Assembly: GCF_027706845.1 (NCBI RefSeq)
Contig: NZ_JAQGCZ010000017.1
Coordinates: 35,823 to 99,822, forward strand
From: Mycolicibacterium sp. BiH015
GTDB lineage: Bacteria; Actinomycetota; Actinomycetes; Mycobacteriales; Mycobacteriaceae
Length of the DNA stretch: 64,000 nt
Reading direction: 5' to 3'
The notes beneath the pieces are model-generated. The model was not told the DNA's origin. It did not search any database and worked only from the letters and a program-made list of their open reading frames with translations. Both the position numbers and the translations under genes were made by a program. Each line of letters starts with the position of its first letter. Within the stretch, counting starts at the first letter, position 1. This document shows, piece by piece, positions 50,492 through 58,386 of the stretch.

Positions 50492-51203
50492 TCAGCAACA
50501 CGGAGATTCGGCGTTGTCACGCAGGGCCGAGACGGCAGCTCCCTCGGGCACATACGTTTGCGGCCGCCGGACAAACTGCTCAGCACAGAGCGGGGAACAG
50601 AACCAGTACAAGCGGTCCTCATGCGTCGCCGCTGAATGCCTGGCGTCAGCCGAAAGGTGTACGCGGCAGACCGGGTCGACGTGATCTTGGTGGCTGGACC
50701 CTGAGTCGATGATGACGACATCGACGGGCGCACGCACATTACGGATGGTGGTCGAGCCGATGTCCCTCACGAGGTCAGCAGGCACACAGGCACGCGAGGC
50801 GACGTCGCGTGTCGTCGCGACTTGTCCGCCGTGGGCGAGTCCAGCCAAGCGCGCTGCGGTATTCACCGTGGCACCAAAGATGTCACCGCGGCGCCAAATC
50901 ACCGGGCCTTCGCTGAGGCCGGCACGTACCAACGGGAAGCCGGGAGTGCGACGGGCCGCCTCGCCGAGACGAGTGAGATAGGCAAGAGCCGCGTGGGCAT
51001 CCGGCGCTGTCACCATGACGGCATCGCCGATGGTTTTGATGAGAGCATCGCCAGGGCCCAGGACTTCCGTCGCGATGGAGCCGAATTGATCTGCCAGTTC
51101 CGCAGCGCGGTGATCCCCATGGACCTCGGTTGAGTGCGGTGTAGCCTGACATGTCGGCGAAAATGACGACGGCCTTCGCGTCTGCATGCTCGAAGCCGCT
51201 CAC
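50492..51203 (-). pseudogene. Class III nucleotide cyclase fused to a YHS metal domain, frameshifted
   Basis: A gene of about 237 codons from GTG 51203. The cyclase part shows KAVVIFADMSGYTAL (first metal Asp), then TEVHGDHRAAELADQFGS, IGDAVMVTAPDA (second metal Asp), GPVIWRRGDIFGATVNTAARLAG (transition-state Asn/Arg). A C-terminal YHS domain follows (VDPVCRVHLSADARHSA ... LYWFCSPLCAEQF). One extra base at 51130-51131 shifts the frame between TAL and TEV; removing it restores a smooth family sequence. All catalytic residues are otherwise kept, so this is a very recent lesion, a sequence error or a programmed shift. Confidence 0.78.
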
Positions 51204-51246
51204 CCGACACCTCCCGTCACGGTCACCGAACCCACAATACATGCAT

Positions 51247-51264
51247 ATATGCGCATATGTCTAT
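51247..51264 (-). promoter_or_regulatory. Shared AT-rich operator-like element, copy 2
   Basis: Perfect palindrome ATATGCGCATAT (51247-51258) running into CGCATATGTCTAT (51252-51264), the 13-mer shared with 41790-41802. It is about 49 bases upstream of the cyclase-YHS start. Confidence 0.62.
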
Positions 51265-51304
51265 GCGCTCGTTAGCGGGGCACACGCCTGTTTGTCCGAC
51301 CCGG

Positions 51305-53050
51305 TCAGCTTCGGACTTCGACGTCGTCGATCCTCGTCACGTCGCCGTCTTCGGGTCCGTGGGCACGGCCGACGTGCGCTTCTCGACGCATCCGCTCGAT
51401 CATGTGCGGGTAGTGCAGCTCAAATGCCGGACGCTCCGAACGGATCCGGGGCAGCTCGGTGAAGTTGTGCCGCGGCGGTGGGCAGCTGGTGGCCCACTCC
51501 AGCGAGTTGCCGAAGCCCCAGGGGTCGTCGACCGTGACGACCTCGCCGTAGCGCCAGCTCTTGAACACATTCCACAGGAACGGCAGCGTCGACGCACCCA
51601 GGATGAAAGCACCGATCGTCGAGATGATGTTCAGCGTGGTGAACCCATCGGTGGGCAGGTAGTCCGCATAGCGCCGGGGCATCCCCTCATTGCCGAGCCA
51701 GTGCTGCACCAGGAACGTGGTGTGGAAGCCGATGAACGTCAGCCAGAAGTGCACCTTGCCCAGGCGTTCGTCGAGCAGCCGGCCCGTCATCTTCGGGAAC
51801 CAGAAGTAGATGCCCGCATAGGTGGCGAACACGATGGTGCCGAAGAGCACGTAATGAAAATGGGCCACAACGAAATACGAATCCGTCACCTGGAAATCCA
51901 ACGGCGGACTCGCCAGCAGCACGCCGGACAGACCGCCCAACAAGAAGGTGATGATGAAGCCGACCGAGAACAGCATCGGTGTCTCGAACGTCAACTGCCC
52001 CTTCCACATCGTGCCTATCCAGTTAAAGAACTTGATACCCGTGGGCACGGCGATCAGGAACGTCATGAACGAAAAGAACGGCAACAGCACCGCACCGGTG
52101 GCGTACATGTGGTGCGCCCACACCGCCACCGACAGCGCCGCGATGCCCAGCGTCGCGTAGATCAGCGTCGTGTAGCCGAAGATCGGCTTGCGGCTGAACA
52201 CCGGGAAGATCTCACTCACGATGCCGAAGAACGGCAACGCGATGATGTACACCTCGGGGTGCCCGAAGAACCAGAACAAGTGCTGCCACAACAGCACACC
52301 GCCATTGGCGGGGTCATAGACGTGGGCGCCGAGATGGCGGTCGGCGGCCAGGCCAAATAAGGCCGCCGTCAAGATGGGAAAGGCCAACAGCACCAGGATC
52401 GACGTCACCAGGATGTTCCAGGTGAAGATCGGCATCCGGAACATCGTCATACCGGGAGCCCGCATGCAGACCACGGTCGTGATCATGTTCACCGCCCCGA
52501 GGATGGTGCCCAGACCACCGACGGCCAGACCCATGATCCACAGGTCAGCACCCGCACCCGGCGAGTGGATCGCGTCCGTCAGCGGCGAGTAGGCGGTCCA
52601 GCCGAAGTCGGCAGCACCACCAGGGGTGACGAAGCCCGCGGTGGCGATCAACGCACCGAACAGGAACAGCCAGAACGAGAAGGCGTTCAGCCGCGGGAAC
52701 GCCACGTCCGGAGCGCCGATCTGCAGCGGCAACACCAGGTTCGCGAACCCGAACACGATCGGGGTGGCATAGAACAGCAGCATCACCGTGCCGTGCATCG
52801 TGAACAACTGGTTGAACTGCTCGTTCGACAAGAACTGCAAGCCGGGAGAAGCGAGCTCCGTGCGCATGAACAGCGCCATCAACCCACCGATGAGGAAGAA
52901 CGCAAAGCACGCGACGCAATACATCATGCCGATCAGCTTGTGATCGGTGGTCGTGATCAGCTTGTAGATCAAGTTGCCCTTGGGGCCGATCCGCGCCGGG
53001 AACGGACGCCGGGCCTCAAGCTCACCGATAGCGGAGACATCCAGTGCCAC
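51305..53050 (-). CDS. ctaD: Cytochrome aa3 oxidase subunit I, island copy
   Basis: 581-residue catalytic subunit with 12 membrane helices, very close to mycobacterial CtaD. Haem a and CuB ligands are intact: FTMHGTVMLLF (haem a His), WFFGHPEVYIIALP (CuB His cross-linked to Tyr), VWAHHMYATG (CuB His pair) and VVAHFHYVLFG (haem a3 and a). K- and D-channel segments appear normal. GTG 53050 has GGAGG five bases upstream and is preferred to the longer frame. This is a second, island-borne ctaD; subunit II (ctaC) is not encoded. Operator F lies 43 bases upstream. Confidence 0.96.
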   Translation of the reverse strand: MALDVSAIGELEARRPFPARIGPKGNLIYKLITTTDHKLIGMMYCVACFAFFLIGGLMALFMRTELASPGLQFLSNEQFNQLFTMHGTVMLLFYATPIVFGFANLVLPLQIGAPDVAFPRLNAFSFWLFLFGALIATAGFVTPGGAADFGWTAYSPLTDAIHSPGAGADLWIMGLAVGGLGTILGAVNMITTVVCMRAPGMTMFRMPIFTWNILVTSILVLLAFPILTAALFGLAADRHLGAHVYDPANGGVLLWQHLFWFFGHPEVYIIALPFFGIVSEIFPVFSRKPIFGYTTLIYATLGIAALSVAVWAHHMYATGAVLLPFFSFMTFLIAVPTGIKFFNWIGTMWKGQLTFETPMLFSVGFIITFLLGGLSGVLLASPPLDFQVTDSYFVVAHFHYVLFGTIVFATYAGIYFWFPKMTGRLLDERLGKVHFWLTFIGFHTTFLVQHWLGNEGMPRRYADYLPTDGFTTLNIISTIGAFILGASTLPFLWNVFKSWRYGEVVTVDDPWGFGNSLEWATSCPPPRHNFTELPRIRSERPAFELHYPHMIERMRREAHVGRAHGPEDGDVTRIDDVEVRS

Positions 53051-53092
53051 ACCGACCTCCAGAGCTACGGGCCGGGTATTCACAGCCCGTCC

Positions 53093-53115
53093 ATCTACTA
53101 TCGAGCTTAGTAGAT
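53093..53115. promoter_or_regulatory. Island operator F (ctaD and resA, divergent)
   Basis: Perfect ATCTAC-N11-GTAGAT, read outward as ATCTACTA-N7-TAGTAGAT. It is 43 bases from the ctaD start and 50 bases from the resA start, so one site can serve both genes. Confidence 0.9.
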
Positions 53116-53164
53116 AAACGTCTGGGGTTGAAAGCCCCTATCGTCAGATGGATACAGGAGATGG

Positions 53165-53761
53165 ATGCTCTCGCTTCCACGCCCATTCCGAACCCTCTTC
53201 GCCGCGGCTGTCACCACCGTGGTGCTTGCCGCGTGCACGGAGTCCGGACAGACATCGCCGGGTAGCGGAAGCTTCGACTTCGTCTCGCCCGGCGGAAAAA
53301 CCGTGTTGTTCTACGACCCGCCGACGGACCGTGGATCCATTGGCGCAATGTCCGGTCCCGACTTGATGAACGACGCCACTGTCAGCGTGGCCGACTTCGC
53401 CGGCGACATCGTCGTGATCAACGTGTGGGGGTCGTGGTGCGCACCCTGCCGCACGGAGACACCGGAACTGGAGACCGTCCACGCCGAGTTCCAGAGACGT
53501 GGCGTTCAATTTCTCGGGATCAATGTTCGCGACAACCGTGAATCGGCACGCGATTTCGTCACCGATCGCAATGTGACGTACCCATCGATATTCGATCCCG
53601 AGATGCGCTCACTCATCGCGTTTGGGCGCCGCTATCCGACCAGCGTCGTGCCGACCACCGTCGTCCTCGACAGACAACATCGGGTGGCTGCGGTGTACTT
53701 GACGGCGGTACTTGCCGAGGATCTGCGGCCCTTACTCCAACGCCTCACCGCGGAGTCCTGA
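53165..53761 (+). CDS. ResA/CcsX-type thioredoxin lipoprotein
   Basis: 198-residue lipoprotein, with a lipobox ending TVVLAAC near residue 24. The thioredoxin fold carries INVWGSWCAPCRTETPELE (WCAPC), LGINVRDNRESARDFV and the cis-Pro loop TSVVPTTVVLDRQHRV. It would keep apocytochrome c cysteines reduced, taking electrons from CcdA. It is divergent from ctaD under shared operator F, and separated from ccdA-resB by 9 kb although it belongs to the same pathway. Confidence 0.92.
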   Translation: MLSLPRPFRTLFAAAVTTVVLAACTESGQTSPGSGSFDFVSPGGKTVLFYDPPTDRGSIGAMSGPDLMNDATVSVADFAGDIVVINVWGSWCAPCRTETPELETVHAEFQRRGVQFLGINVRDNRESARDFVTDRNVTYPSIFDPEMRSLIAFGRRYPTSVVPTTVVLDRQHRVAAVYLTAVLAEDLRPLLQRLTAES

Positions 53762-54262
53762 GTCGTCCGAAGATGGCCTGCGCCAGCCGTCGAGCAGATA
53801 TCCAAATCCACTAGAAACGAGATCGGCGCGCAGTGCCGGACTTGGCCTGTGAGCACCAAGCCATTGACGTAAGACCTCTGCCTGCTTGCCGTGCGGCGCG
53901 TCCGCGGCGCCGGCGTCATCGAGGATGAAATAGCACAACGTTTCCCGCCCATAGCCCCCGAGTTCCATCGTGTAGTCGGCACAGCGCAGGTCCATTGCGG
54001 CCAGGTGGAGCTCCAACCACACGGGCATCCACGGGTCGCACGGATCCAATGGCGGCGAAGTAACGAACCACTCGTGAAACTCGTCAAATAGATTCCGCGG
54101 CAGCGGTATCCGACACCGCACCAAGGCGCGCACTGACGCGAGAATGACATGGACCGACTCCGAAGCGTTGAGTGCCACACACATCGTTGAACGCTCGGTA
54201 TCCGATAGACATGAGTCAGCGACCTCCCACATCAATTCGGCGAGTGCAAACTCCTCGCGCAT
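53732..54262 (-). CDS. Hypothetical cytoplasmic protein
   Basis: 176-residue acidic protein without signal peptide or membrane segment. It contains several Cys, Asp and Trp residues (CLSDTERSTMCVALN, FHEWFVTSPPLDPCDPWMP, MDLRCADYTMELGGYGRETL). No family is recognised. It overlaps the end of the ResA-like gene by 30 bases and is divergent from ctaE. Codon use is as for its neighbours, so it is probably real. Confidence 0.6.
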   Translation of the reverse strand: MREEFALAELMWEVADSCLSDTERSTMCVALNASESVHVILASVRALVRCRIPLPRNLFDEFHEWFVTSPPLDPCDPWMPVWLELHLAAMDLRCADYTMELGGYGRETLCYFILDDAGAADAPHGKQAEVLRQWLGAHRPSPALRADLVSSGFGYLLDGWRRPSSDDSGLRGEALE

Positions 54263-54296
54263 TCAGCCTCCGGCAGACCCGCTAGCACCAATGCCT

Positions 54297-54331
54297 TACT
54301 ATCTCAGATAGTACTGAGTTAGTACGTAGAT
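54297..54331 (+). promoter_or_regulatory. Island operator G (ctaE)
   Basis: TAGTAC-N11-GTAGAT (54309-54331), overlapped on its left by a second dyad TACTATCT-C-AGATAGTA (54297-54313). GTAGATA continues into a -10-like TAGATA. It is 26 bases upstream of the ctaE start. Confidence 0.8.
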
Positions 54332-54356
54332 AAGCTGATCGAGCAAGAGGCGGACG

Positions 54357-54950
54357 ATGGCAACTGGTACTGCGATCACCTCGCGGGTGCACTCGCTCAA
54401 TCGTCCCAACATGGTGAGCATCGGCACCATCGTGTGGCTTTCGAGCGAGTTGATGTTCTTTGCCGGCTTGTTCGCGATGTACTTCACCGCCAGGGCTCAG
54501 GCCGAGGAGTGGCCACCGCCTCCGACTGAGTTGAACCTCACTCTGGCAGTGCCGGTGACTCTCGTTCTGATCGCCTCGTCGTTCACCTGTCAGATGGGGG
54601 TATTCGCAGCCGAGCGAGGCGACGTCTTCGGATTACGCCGGTGGTACACGGTCACATTCTTCATGGGCCTGTTCTTCGTGCTCGGCCAAGGCTACGAGTA
54701 CTTCAAGCTCGTCGAAGAGGGCACGACAATCGCGAGCAGCGCCTACGGGTCAGTCTTTTATCTGACCACCGGTTTCCACGGTCTCCACGTCATCGGCGGT
54801 CTGATCGCCTTCGTCATGCTGCTGGCGCGCACCAAGATGAGCAAATTCACGCCCGCCCAGGCGACGTCAGCGATCGTCGTGTCCTACTACTGGCATTTCG
54901 TGGACGTCGTGTGGATCGCCCTTTTCGCTGTCATCTACTTCGTGAGATGA
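54357..54950 (+). CDS. ctaE: Cytochrome aa3 oxidase subunit III, island copy
   Basis: 197-residue subunit III with five helices (no helices I-II, as in actinobacterial CtaE). Conserved features are VWLSSELMFFAGLFAMYFTARA, the lipid-cavity Glu/His in YLTTGFHGLHVIGGLIAF, and YYWHFVDVVWIALFAVIYFVR at the C-terminus. It stabilises subunit I and its oxygen/proton path. It is a duplicate of the core ctaE and is followed with ATGA overlap by a small exported protein. Operator G precedes it. Confidence 0.95.
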   Translation: MATGTAITSRVHSLNRPNMVSIGTIVWLSSELMFFAGLFAMYFTARAQAEEWPPPPTELNLTLAVPVTLVLIASSFTCQMGVFAAERGDVFGLRRWYTVTFFMGLFFVLGQGYEYFKLVEEGTTIASSAYGSVFYLTTGFHGLHVIGGLIAFVMLLARTKMSKFTPAQATSAIVVSYYWHFVDVVWIALFAVIYFVR

Positions 54951-55210
54951 GATTCCAGCGTTGGCTGGCGGCCGCCGCCGCAGTCGCATGCCTAGCCATC
55001 AGCGTGCCATCAATCGCAGTAGCGCAGACCTCGCAGCCCGCCGCTCCGACAACTCATTCCTACGACGACTCCCATACGTCGGAGAACCGCAGCGAATCGC
55101 TGCCGGCGTTGTGGATCTTCGTCGGCGCCGTCGGGGGGCTCGCGCTCATCGCCACACTCCTCATTCGGCATAACGCCTCTGGCGGGCGCCATTCGACCAC
55201 TCAGGAATGA
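54947..55210 (+). CDS. Small exported single-helix protein coupled to ctaE
   Basis: 87-residue protein starting at ATG 54947, overlapping the ctaE stop (ATGA). It has a signal sequence (RWLAAAAAVACLAISVPSI, cleavage near VAQTS), a Ser/Thr/His-rich stretch of about 25 residues and one C-terminal helix (LWIFVGAVGGLALIATLLI) with a short basic tail. Core mycobacterial ctaE is followed by qcrC, which is different. Translational coupling suggests an accessory oxidase subunit, but no family was recognised. Its end overlaps the metallopeptidase gene by ten bases. Confidence 0.72.
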   Translation: MRFQRWLAAAAAVACLAISVPSIAVAQTSQPAAPTTHSYDDSHTSENRSESLPALWIFVGAVGGLALIATLLIRHNASGGRHSTTQE

Positions 55211-56118
55211 CAGATGACGGCGATGAGCACTGGGGCGAGGACCACCGCCGCCAGGGCTGAGATCGTTGCGATTCGCTCGCGCAGGAGGGCGCCGGCTACG
55301 GCCGGCACGGCGAGACGCTCAGCCCTGGCTAGCACGGCAGTGTCGGCCGCTCCGAGCGCGCCGTCTGCAGTTCGAGGGGCTCCCGCGAGAGCAATCAAGC
55401 CATCCAGAACAGTCTCACGTCCGTGACGGCGCGCCGCCGTATCGTCGGCACACATCTCGAGCAACCGACCTACCACTGCAACGGCGTTGGGAAGCAACGG
55501 GAATCTCGGCATCGAGGTTGCCAATGCTCGTAATGCCATCATGAGCTGAGGATGACGGCCCGCCAGGTGGGCACGCTCGTGGGCCAGCACTGCCGCCAGC
55601 TCTGCCTCGTTCAGTGTCGACATCGCTGCGCTGGTCACTACGATCGCGTCCGGACGTCCCACGACGCAATATGCGGCCGCGCTTCGCTCCTGGAGCACGA
55701 CAACTCCCGGATGTGTCGACGGCGACCCGAGGATGTGCGCGGCGTGCGCATGCTCCCGGCTGCGCCGCCAGAATCGACGGACCGCGACCAGCGACCGGCG
55801 CGCCACCACTGACGTCGCGATCAATGCGGCAGCGCAGGCCACGATGATGGCAACGTGGCCGGCCCACCCCAGATGGTTGAGCGCCAGCAGTGCGTCCATG
55901 CAATAGCGCAAAGGGCCGGCGGGGTGGGGGCCAAAAACTTCAGCAAGCATGCCGACCGCGCCAACGAGCCACGCGGCAATAGCGATCACAATGGTCACCA
56001 ACCACAGCACGACCGACAACCGAGGCGCTCCACCACCGCGTGACAGCCAGGAAAGAAGTCGCGGCCCCATCCACACCAGTGCTGCCCCATAGACCAGCAG
56101 GCAGAGTGCCGCGCTCAT
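55201..56118 (-). CDS. M56 (BlaR1-like) membrane metallopeptidase, copy 1
   Basis: 305-residue membrane protease. Three N-terminal helices (about 1-23, 36-62, 85-107), a cytosolic gluzincin domain with HExxH as VLAHERAHLAGRHP, and a downstream acidic ligand in LLEMCADDTAARRHG are visible. A final helix (ALAAVVLAPVLIAVICHS) ends the protein. In BlaR1 this domain cleaves BlaI after beta-lactam binding. Here the extracellular penicillin-binding sensor domain is missing, so the trigger must differ or come from a partner. The start overlaps the blaI stop (ATGA). Confidence 0.9.
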   Translation of the reverse strand: MSAALCLLVYGAALVWMGPRLLSWLSRGGGAPRLSVVLWLVTIVIAIAAWLVGAVGMLAEVFGPHPAGPLRYCMDALLALNHLGWAGHVAIIVACAAALIATSVVARRSLVAVRRFWRRSREHAHAAHILGSPSTHPGVVVLQERSAAAYCVVGRPDAIVVTSAAMSTLNEAELAAVLAHERAHLAGRHPQLMMALRALATSMPRFPLLPNAVAVVGRLLEMCADDTAARRHGRETVLDGLIALAGAPRTADGALGAADTAVLARAERLAVPAVAGALLRERIATISALAAVVLAPVLIAVICHS

Positions 56119-56492
56119 GATTTACGAGAGCGACGACTGACTTTGCGCAACGCCGCACGGAGTCGCTCCGACTCGTCGTCGTTCATCTGGCGCAGAAAGT
56201 AGCTCAAGACGACGTCGACGTCTCCCCCGTGCTGAAACGCGTCACGCATGAGTTGAGCGGACCGTTCTTCGCGGGTCATTGCCGCCCAGTAGCTATAAGC
56301 TTTGCCAACCCGTCGACGCTCCAACCAGCCTTTACGGTGGAGGTTGTCCATGGTGGACATCACGGTTGTGTAAGCGATATCCCGTTCAGCAGCCATGTCA
56401 TCGAAGATCTCCCGTACGGTGACCTCTTCGCCGTAGCCCCACACGTGATCCATCACCGCCGACTCCAGGTCGCCGAATCCCCGCTGCTGCAC
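56115..56492 (-). CDS. BlaI/MecI-family repressor, copy 1
   Basis: 125-residue winged-helix repressor from GTG 56492 (VQQRGFGDLESAVMDHVW), with TAGGAG upstream. The recognition helix is DIAYTTVMSTMDNLHRKGWL, identical in copy 2. The C-terminal dimerisation helices (VDVVLSYFLRQMNDDESERLRAAL) carry the region normally cut by BlaR1. In M. tuberculosis BlaI (Rv1846c) controls blaC, its own operon and ATP synthase genes. Here it is the prime candidate reader of the island dyad. Confidence 0.92.
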   Translation of the reverse strand: MQQRGFGDLESAVMDHVWGYGEEVTVREIFDDMAAERDIAYTTVMSTMDNLHRKGWLERRRVGKAYSYWAAMTREERSAQLMRDAFQHGGDVDVVLSYFLRQMNDDESERLRAALRKVSRRSRKS

Positions 56493-56687
56493 CGCCCTGG
56501 CTCCTACCCGTCGGACAATATCTGCACCTTATGTTAGCTGCCAGCCTCGTCGAAGTGCGTCAAGCGACAAGCCGCCAAAGGCGGAGTCCCCGCGCATGCC
56601 AACGACCGAGCGCCTGATCCACCTGCACAACGCGGCTGCACGAGCGATCGATCCCCGACGGGAGCACCTTGCCCCGCCCACAGCATC

Positions 56688-56725
56688 ATCTACTATCCGC
56701 CTACGTACTATTGTACTTAGTAGCC
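56688..56725 (+). promoter_or_regulatory. Island operator H (methyltransferase / blaI copy 1 region)
   Basis: ACGTAC-N11-GTAGCC (56703-56725), preceded by ATCTAC (56688-56693), which is itself 11 bases from GTAC, so two overlapping sites are likely. It lies 54 bases upstream of the methyltransferase start and about 195 bases upstream of blaI copy 1. Confidence 0.75.
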
Positions 56726-56778
56726 GGTGGCCTCGGCCACGACCCATTGCGCGCGGACATCAAGAGGAGACTTGCGGA

Positions 56779-57432
56779 GTGTCACTTTCGCATCGAATGC
56801 TCGGCAGCCAACCCGGACATCACGCGGGGATAATCCACAACCCACGCACGTACGAGATGCTCGCCAACCTGCAATTCCTCGGCAAGCGGCGACGGATATG
56901 GAGACAGTTCGCAACAGCATCTCGCGCCACCCTCGGCGAGAAAGTCATCGACATCGGTTGCGGGACCGGCTACTTCGCCGCGACACTCGCACCCATCGTG
57001 GGTAGCGGCGGTTTCGTCGTCGGTATTGATCCGTCCGCGCAGCTCATCCAGTACGCCGACGATCACACTCCCGTGAACTGCGGCTTCACCGTGACGGGCG
57101 CTGAGAATCTACCGTTCCCGGACGCAGCTTTCGACCTGGCCGTGTCAAGCCTCGCATTCCACCACATTCCCGAAGAACTCTGGCCCCAGGCCCTCAGTGA
57201 GATATTTCGCGTTCTACGACCAAGTGGCCGACTGTTCCTGGCCGACTACCGTCCGCCCGAGCGCCGCTGGGCGCAGAAGTTATTGAAATCTGTCGGAGGC
57301 GAGCAAGCCACGCACGACCCTCGGCCAGACCTCAAATCCGCGATTTTGACAGCCGCTTTCGCCATTTCCGACGTAGGCACATATCCTCGCATGCACCACA
57401 TCGTGGCCTTCAAGACACAGACGGCTGCATGA
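56779..57432 (+). CDS. Class I SAM-dependent methyltransferase between the two blaI operons
   Basis: 217-residue enzyme from GTG 56779, with AGAGGAGAC about eight bases upstream. SAM motif I is VIDIGCGTGYFAATLAPIVG, then VVGIDPSAQLIQYADDH, ENLPFPDAAFDLAVSSLAFHHIP and FRVLRPSGRLFLADYRPPE. The type is UbiE/arsenite or quinone methyltransferase-like; no Cys triplet of ArsM is seen. It lies between the two repressor/protease operons and points towards the second. Control by operator H is inferred. Confidence 0.87.
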   Translation: MSLSHRMLGSQPGHHAGIIHNPRTYEMLANLQFLGKRRRIWRQFATASRATLGEKVIDIGCGTGYFAATLAPIVGSGGFVVGIDPSAQLIQYADDHTPVNCGFTVTGAENLPFPDAAFDLAVSSLAFHHIPEELWPQALSEIFRVLRPSGRLFLADYRPPERRWAQKLLKSVGGEQATHDPRPDLKSAILTAAFAISDVGTYPRMHHIVAFKTQTAA

Positions 57433-57465
57433 GGTAGCACTCACGCCACCTCCACCCACCCACTT

Positions 57466-58386
57466 TCACGTTTGGCAGAGCGCGATGACCACGGCTGGTG
57501 CCGAGATGATGAGCGCCATCAATGCCAGCAGCACAACACGGTTGAGGGTTTCGCCGACTCCTCCGCCAGAGGTGCTGAGTCGGCTGGCACGCAAGGTAAA
57601 CCCCTGGTCGGCGACTCCCAGAGCGCCGCCGGGCGACAGTCGATACGGCGCGGTGAAAACCAGCAGACTGTCCAACAGAGCATCGCGACCATGGCTACGG
57701 GCGGCGCGGTCGTCGGCACACATTTCGACCAAGAACTCGACGGTAGCCGCAGCAGCCCGGAATAGCGGTACTCGCGGCACTGATGACGCCAGTGCACGCA
57801 GAGTCATCTTGATTTGAGGGTGACGGCTCGATAGATGAGCACTTTCGTGAGCCAAGACAGCGGCAAGCTCGGTCTCCTTCAAACGCGCCACCGCGCCGGT
57901 GCTGACCACCACGGCATGCGGGGGCCCTGCTACGCAATATGCCGCGGGCTGATCGGCCTGGATGAGAAAGACTCCCGGATGCTCGGTTACTGATCCGAGA
58001 ATCCTTGCTTCTCTAGAGATCTCACTGCTTCGCTCCCGAAATCGCCGTAACGTCAGGAAGACACGTTTGGCGATCAAGATGGACACTCCCAGGACAAGAA
58101 GCGCGGAAGCGACAAAGACGACGTGCCCACGCCAACCGAAGTGATTGAGCGCGAGAAACATATCCACACAGAGTTGCGCGGGCAGTGCCGCGTGTTTGAT
58201 CAGGAGCTCGGCCATGACATTGACGCTGGCCGCCATCCAGGCGGCGAGGGCACAACCCACGGCAGTGAGCCAGACCGCCACGGACAGGCGCGGATTGCGT
58301 CCACTACGAGTCACCTTCTCAAGGACCGGCGGCAATAGCCAGGCCAGAACGAAGCCGTAGAGCAGAATGCAGAGGGCGAAATTCAT
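57466..58386 (-). CDS. M56 (BlaR1-like) membrane metallopeptidase, copy 2
   Basis: 306-residue paralogue of copy 1 with the same layout: three N-terminal helices, zinc site VLAHESAHLSSRHPQIKMTLRAL, acidic ligand region LVEMCADDRAARSHGRDALLD and a C-terminal helix ending ALMALIISAPAVVIALCQT. Again there is no penicillin-binding sensor domain. The extracytoplasmic loops differ from copy 1, so the two proteases could respond to different signals while acting on near-identical repressors. The start overlaps the blaI copy 2 stop (ATGA). Confidence 0.9.
   Translation of the reverse strand: MNFALCILLYGFVLAWLLPPVLEKVTRSGRNPRLSVAVWLTAVGCALAAWMAASVNVMAELLIKHAALPAQLCVDMFLALNHFGWRGHVVFVASALLVLGVSILIAKRVFLTLRRFRERSSEISREARILGSVTEHPGVFLIQADQPAAYCVAGPPHAVVVSTGAVARLKETELAAVLAHESAHLSSRHPQIKMTLRALASSVPRVPLFRAAAATVEFLVEMCADDRAARSHGRDALLDSLLVFTAPYRLSPGGALGVADQGFTLRASRLSTSGGGVGETLNRVVLLALMALIISAPAVVIALCQT

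Noticed and set aside
53093..53115. LexA/SOS or CsoR box at the ctaD promoter
   Set aside because: The sequence does not fit the mycobacterial LexA consensus or the GC-flanked CsoR dyad; it fits the island dyad exactly.
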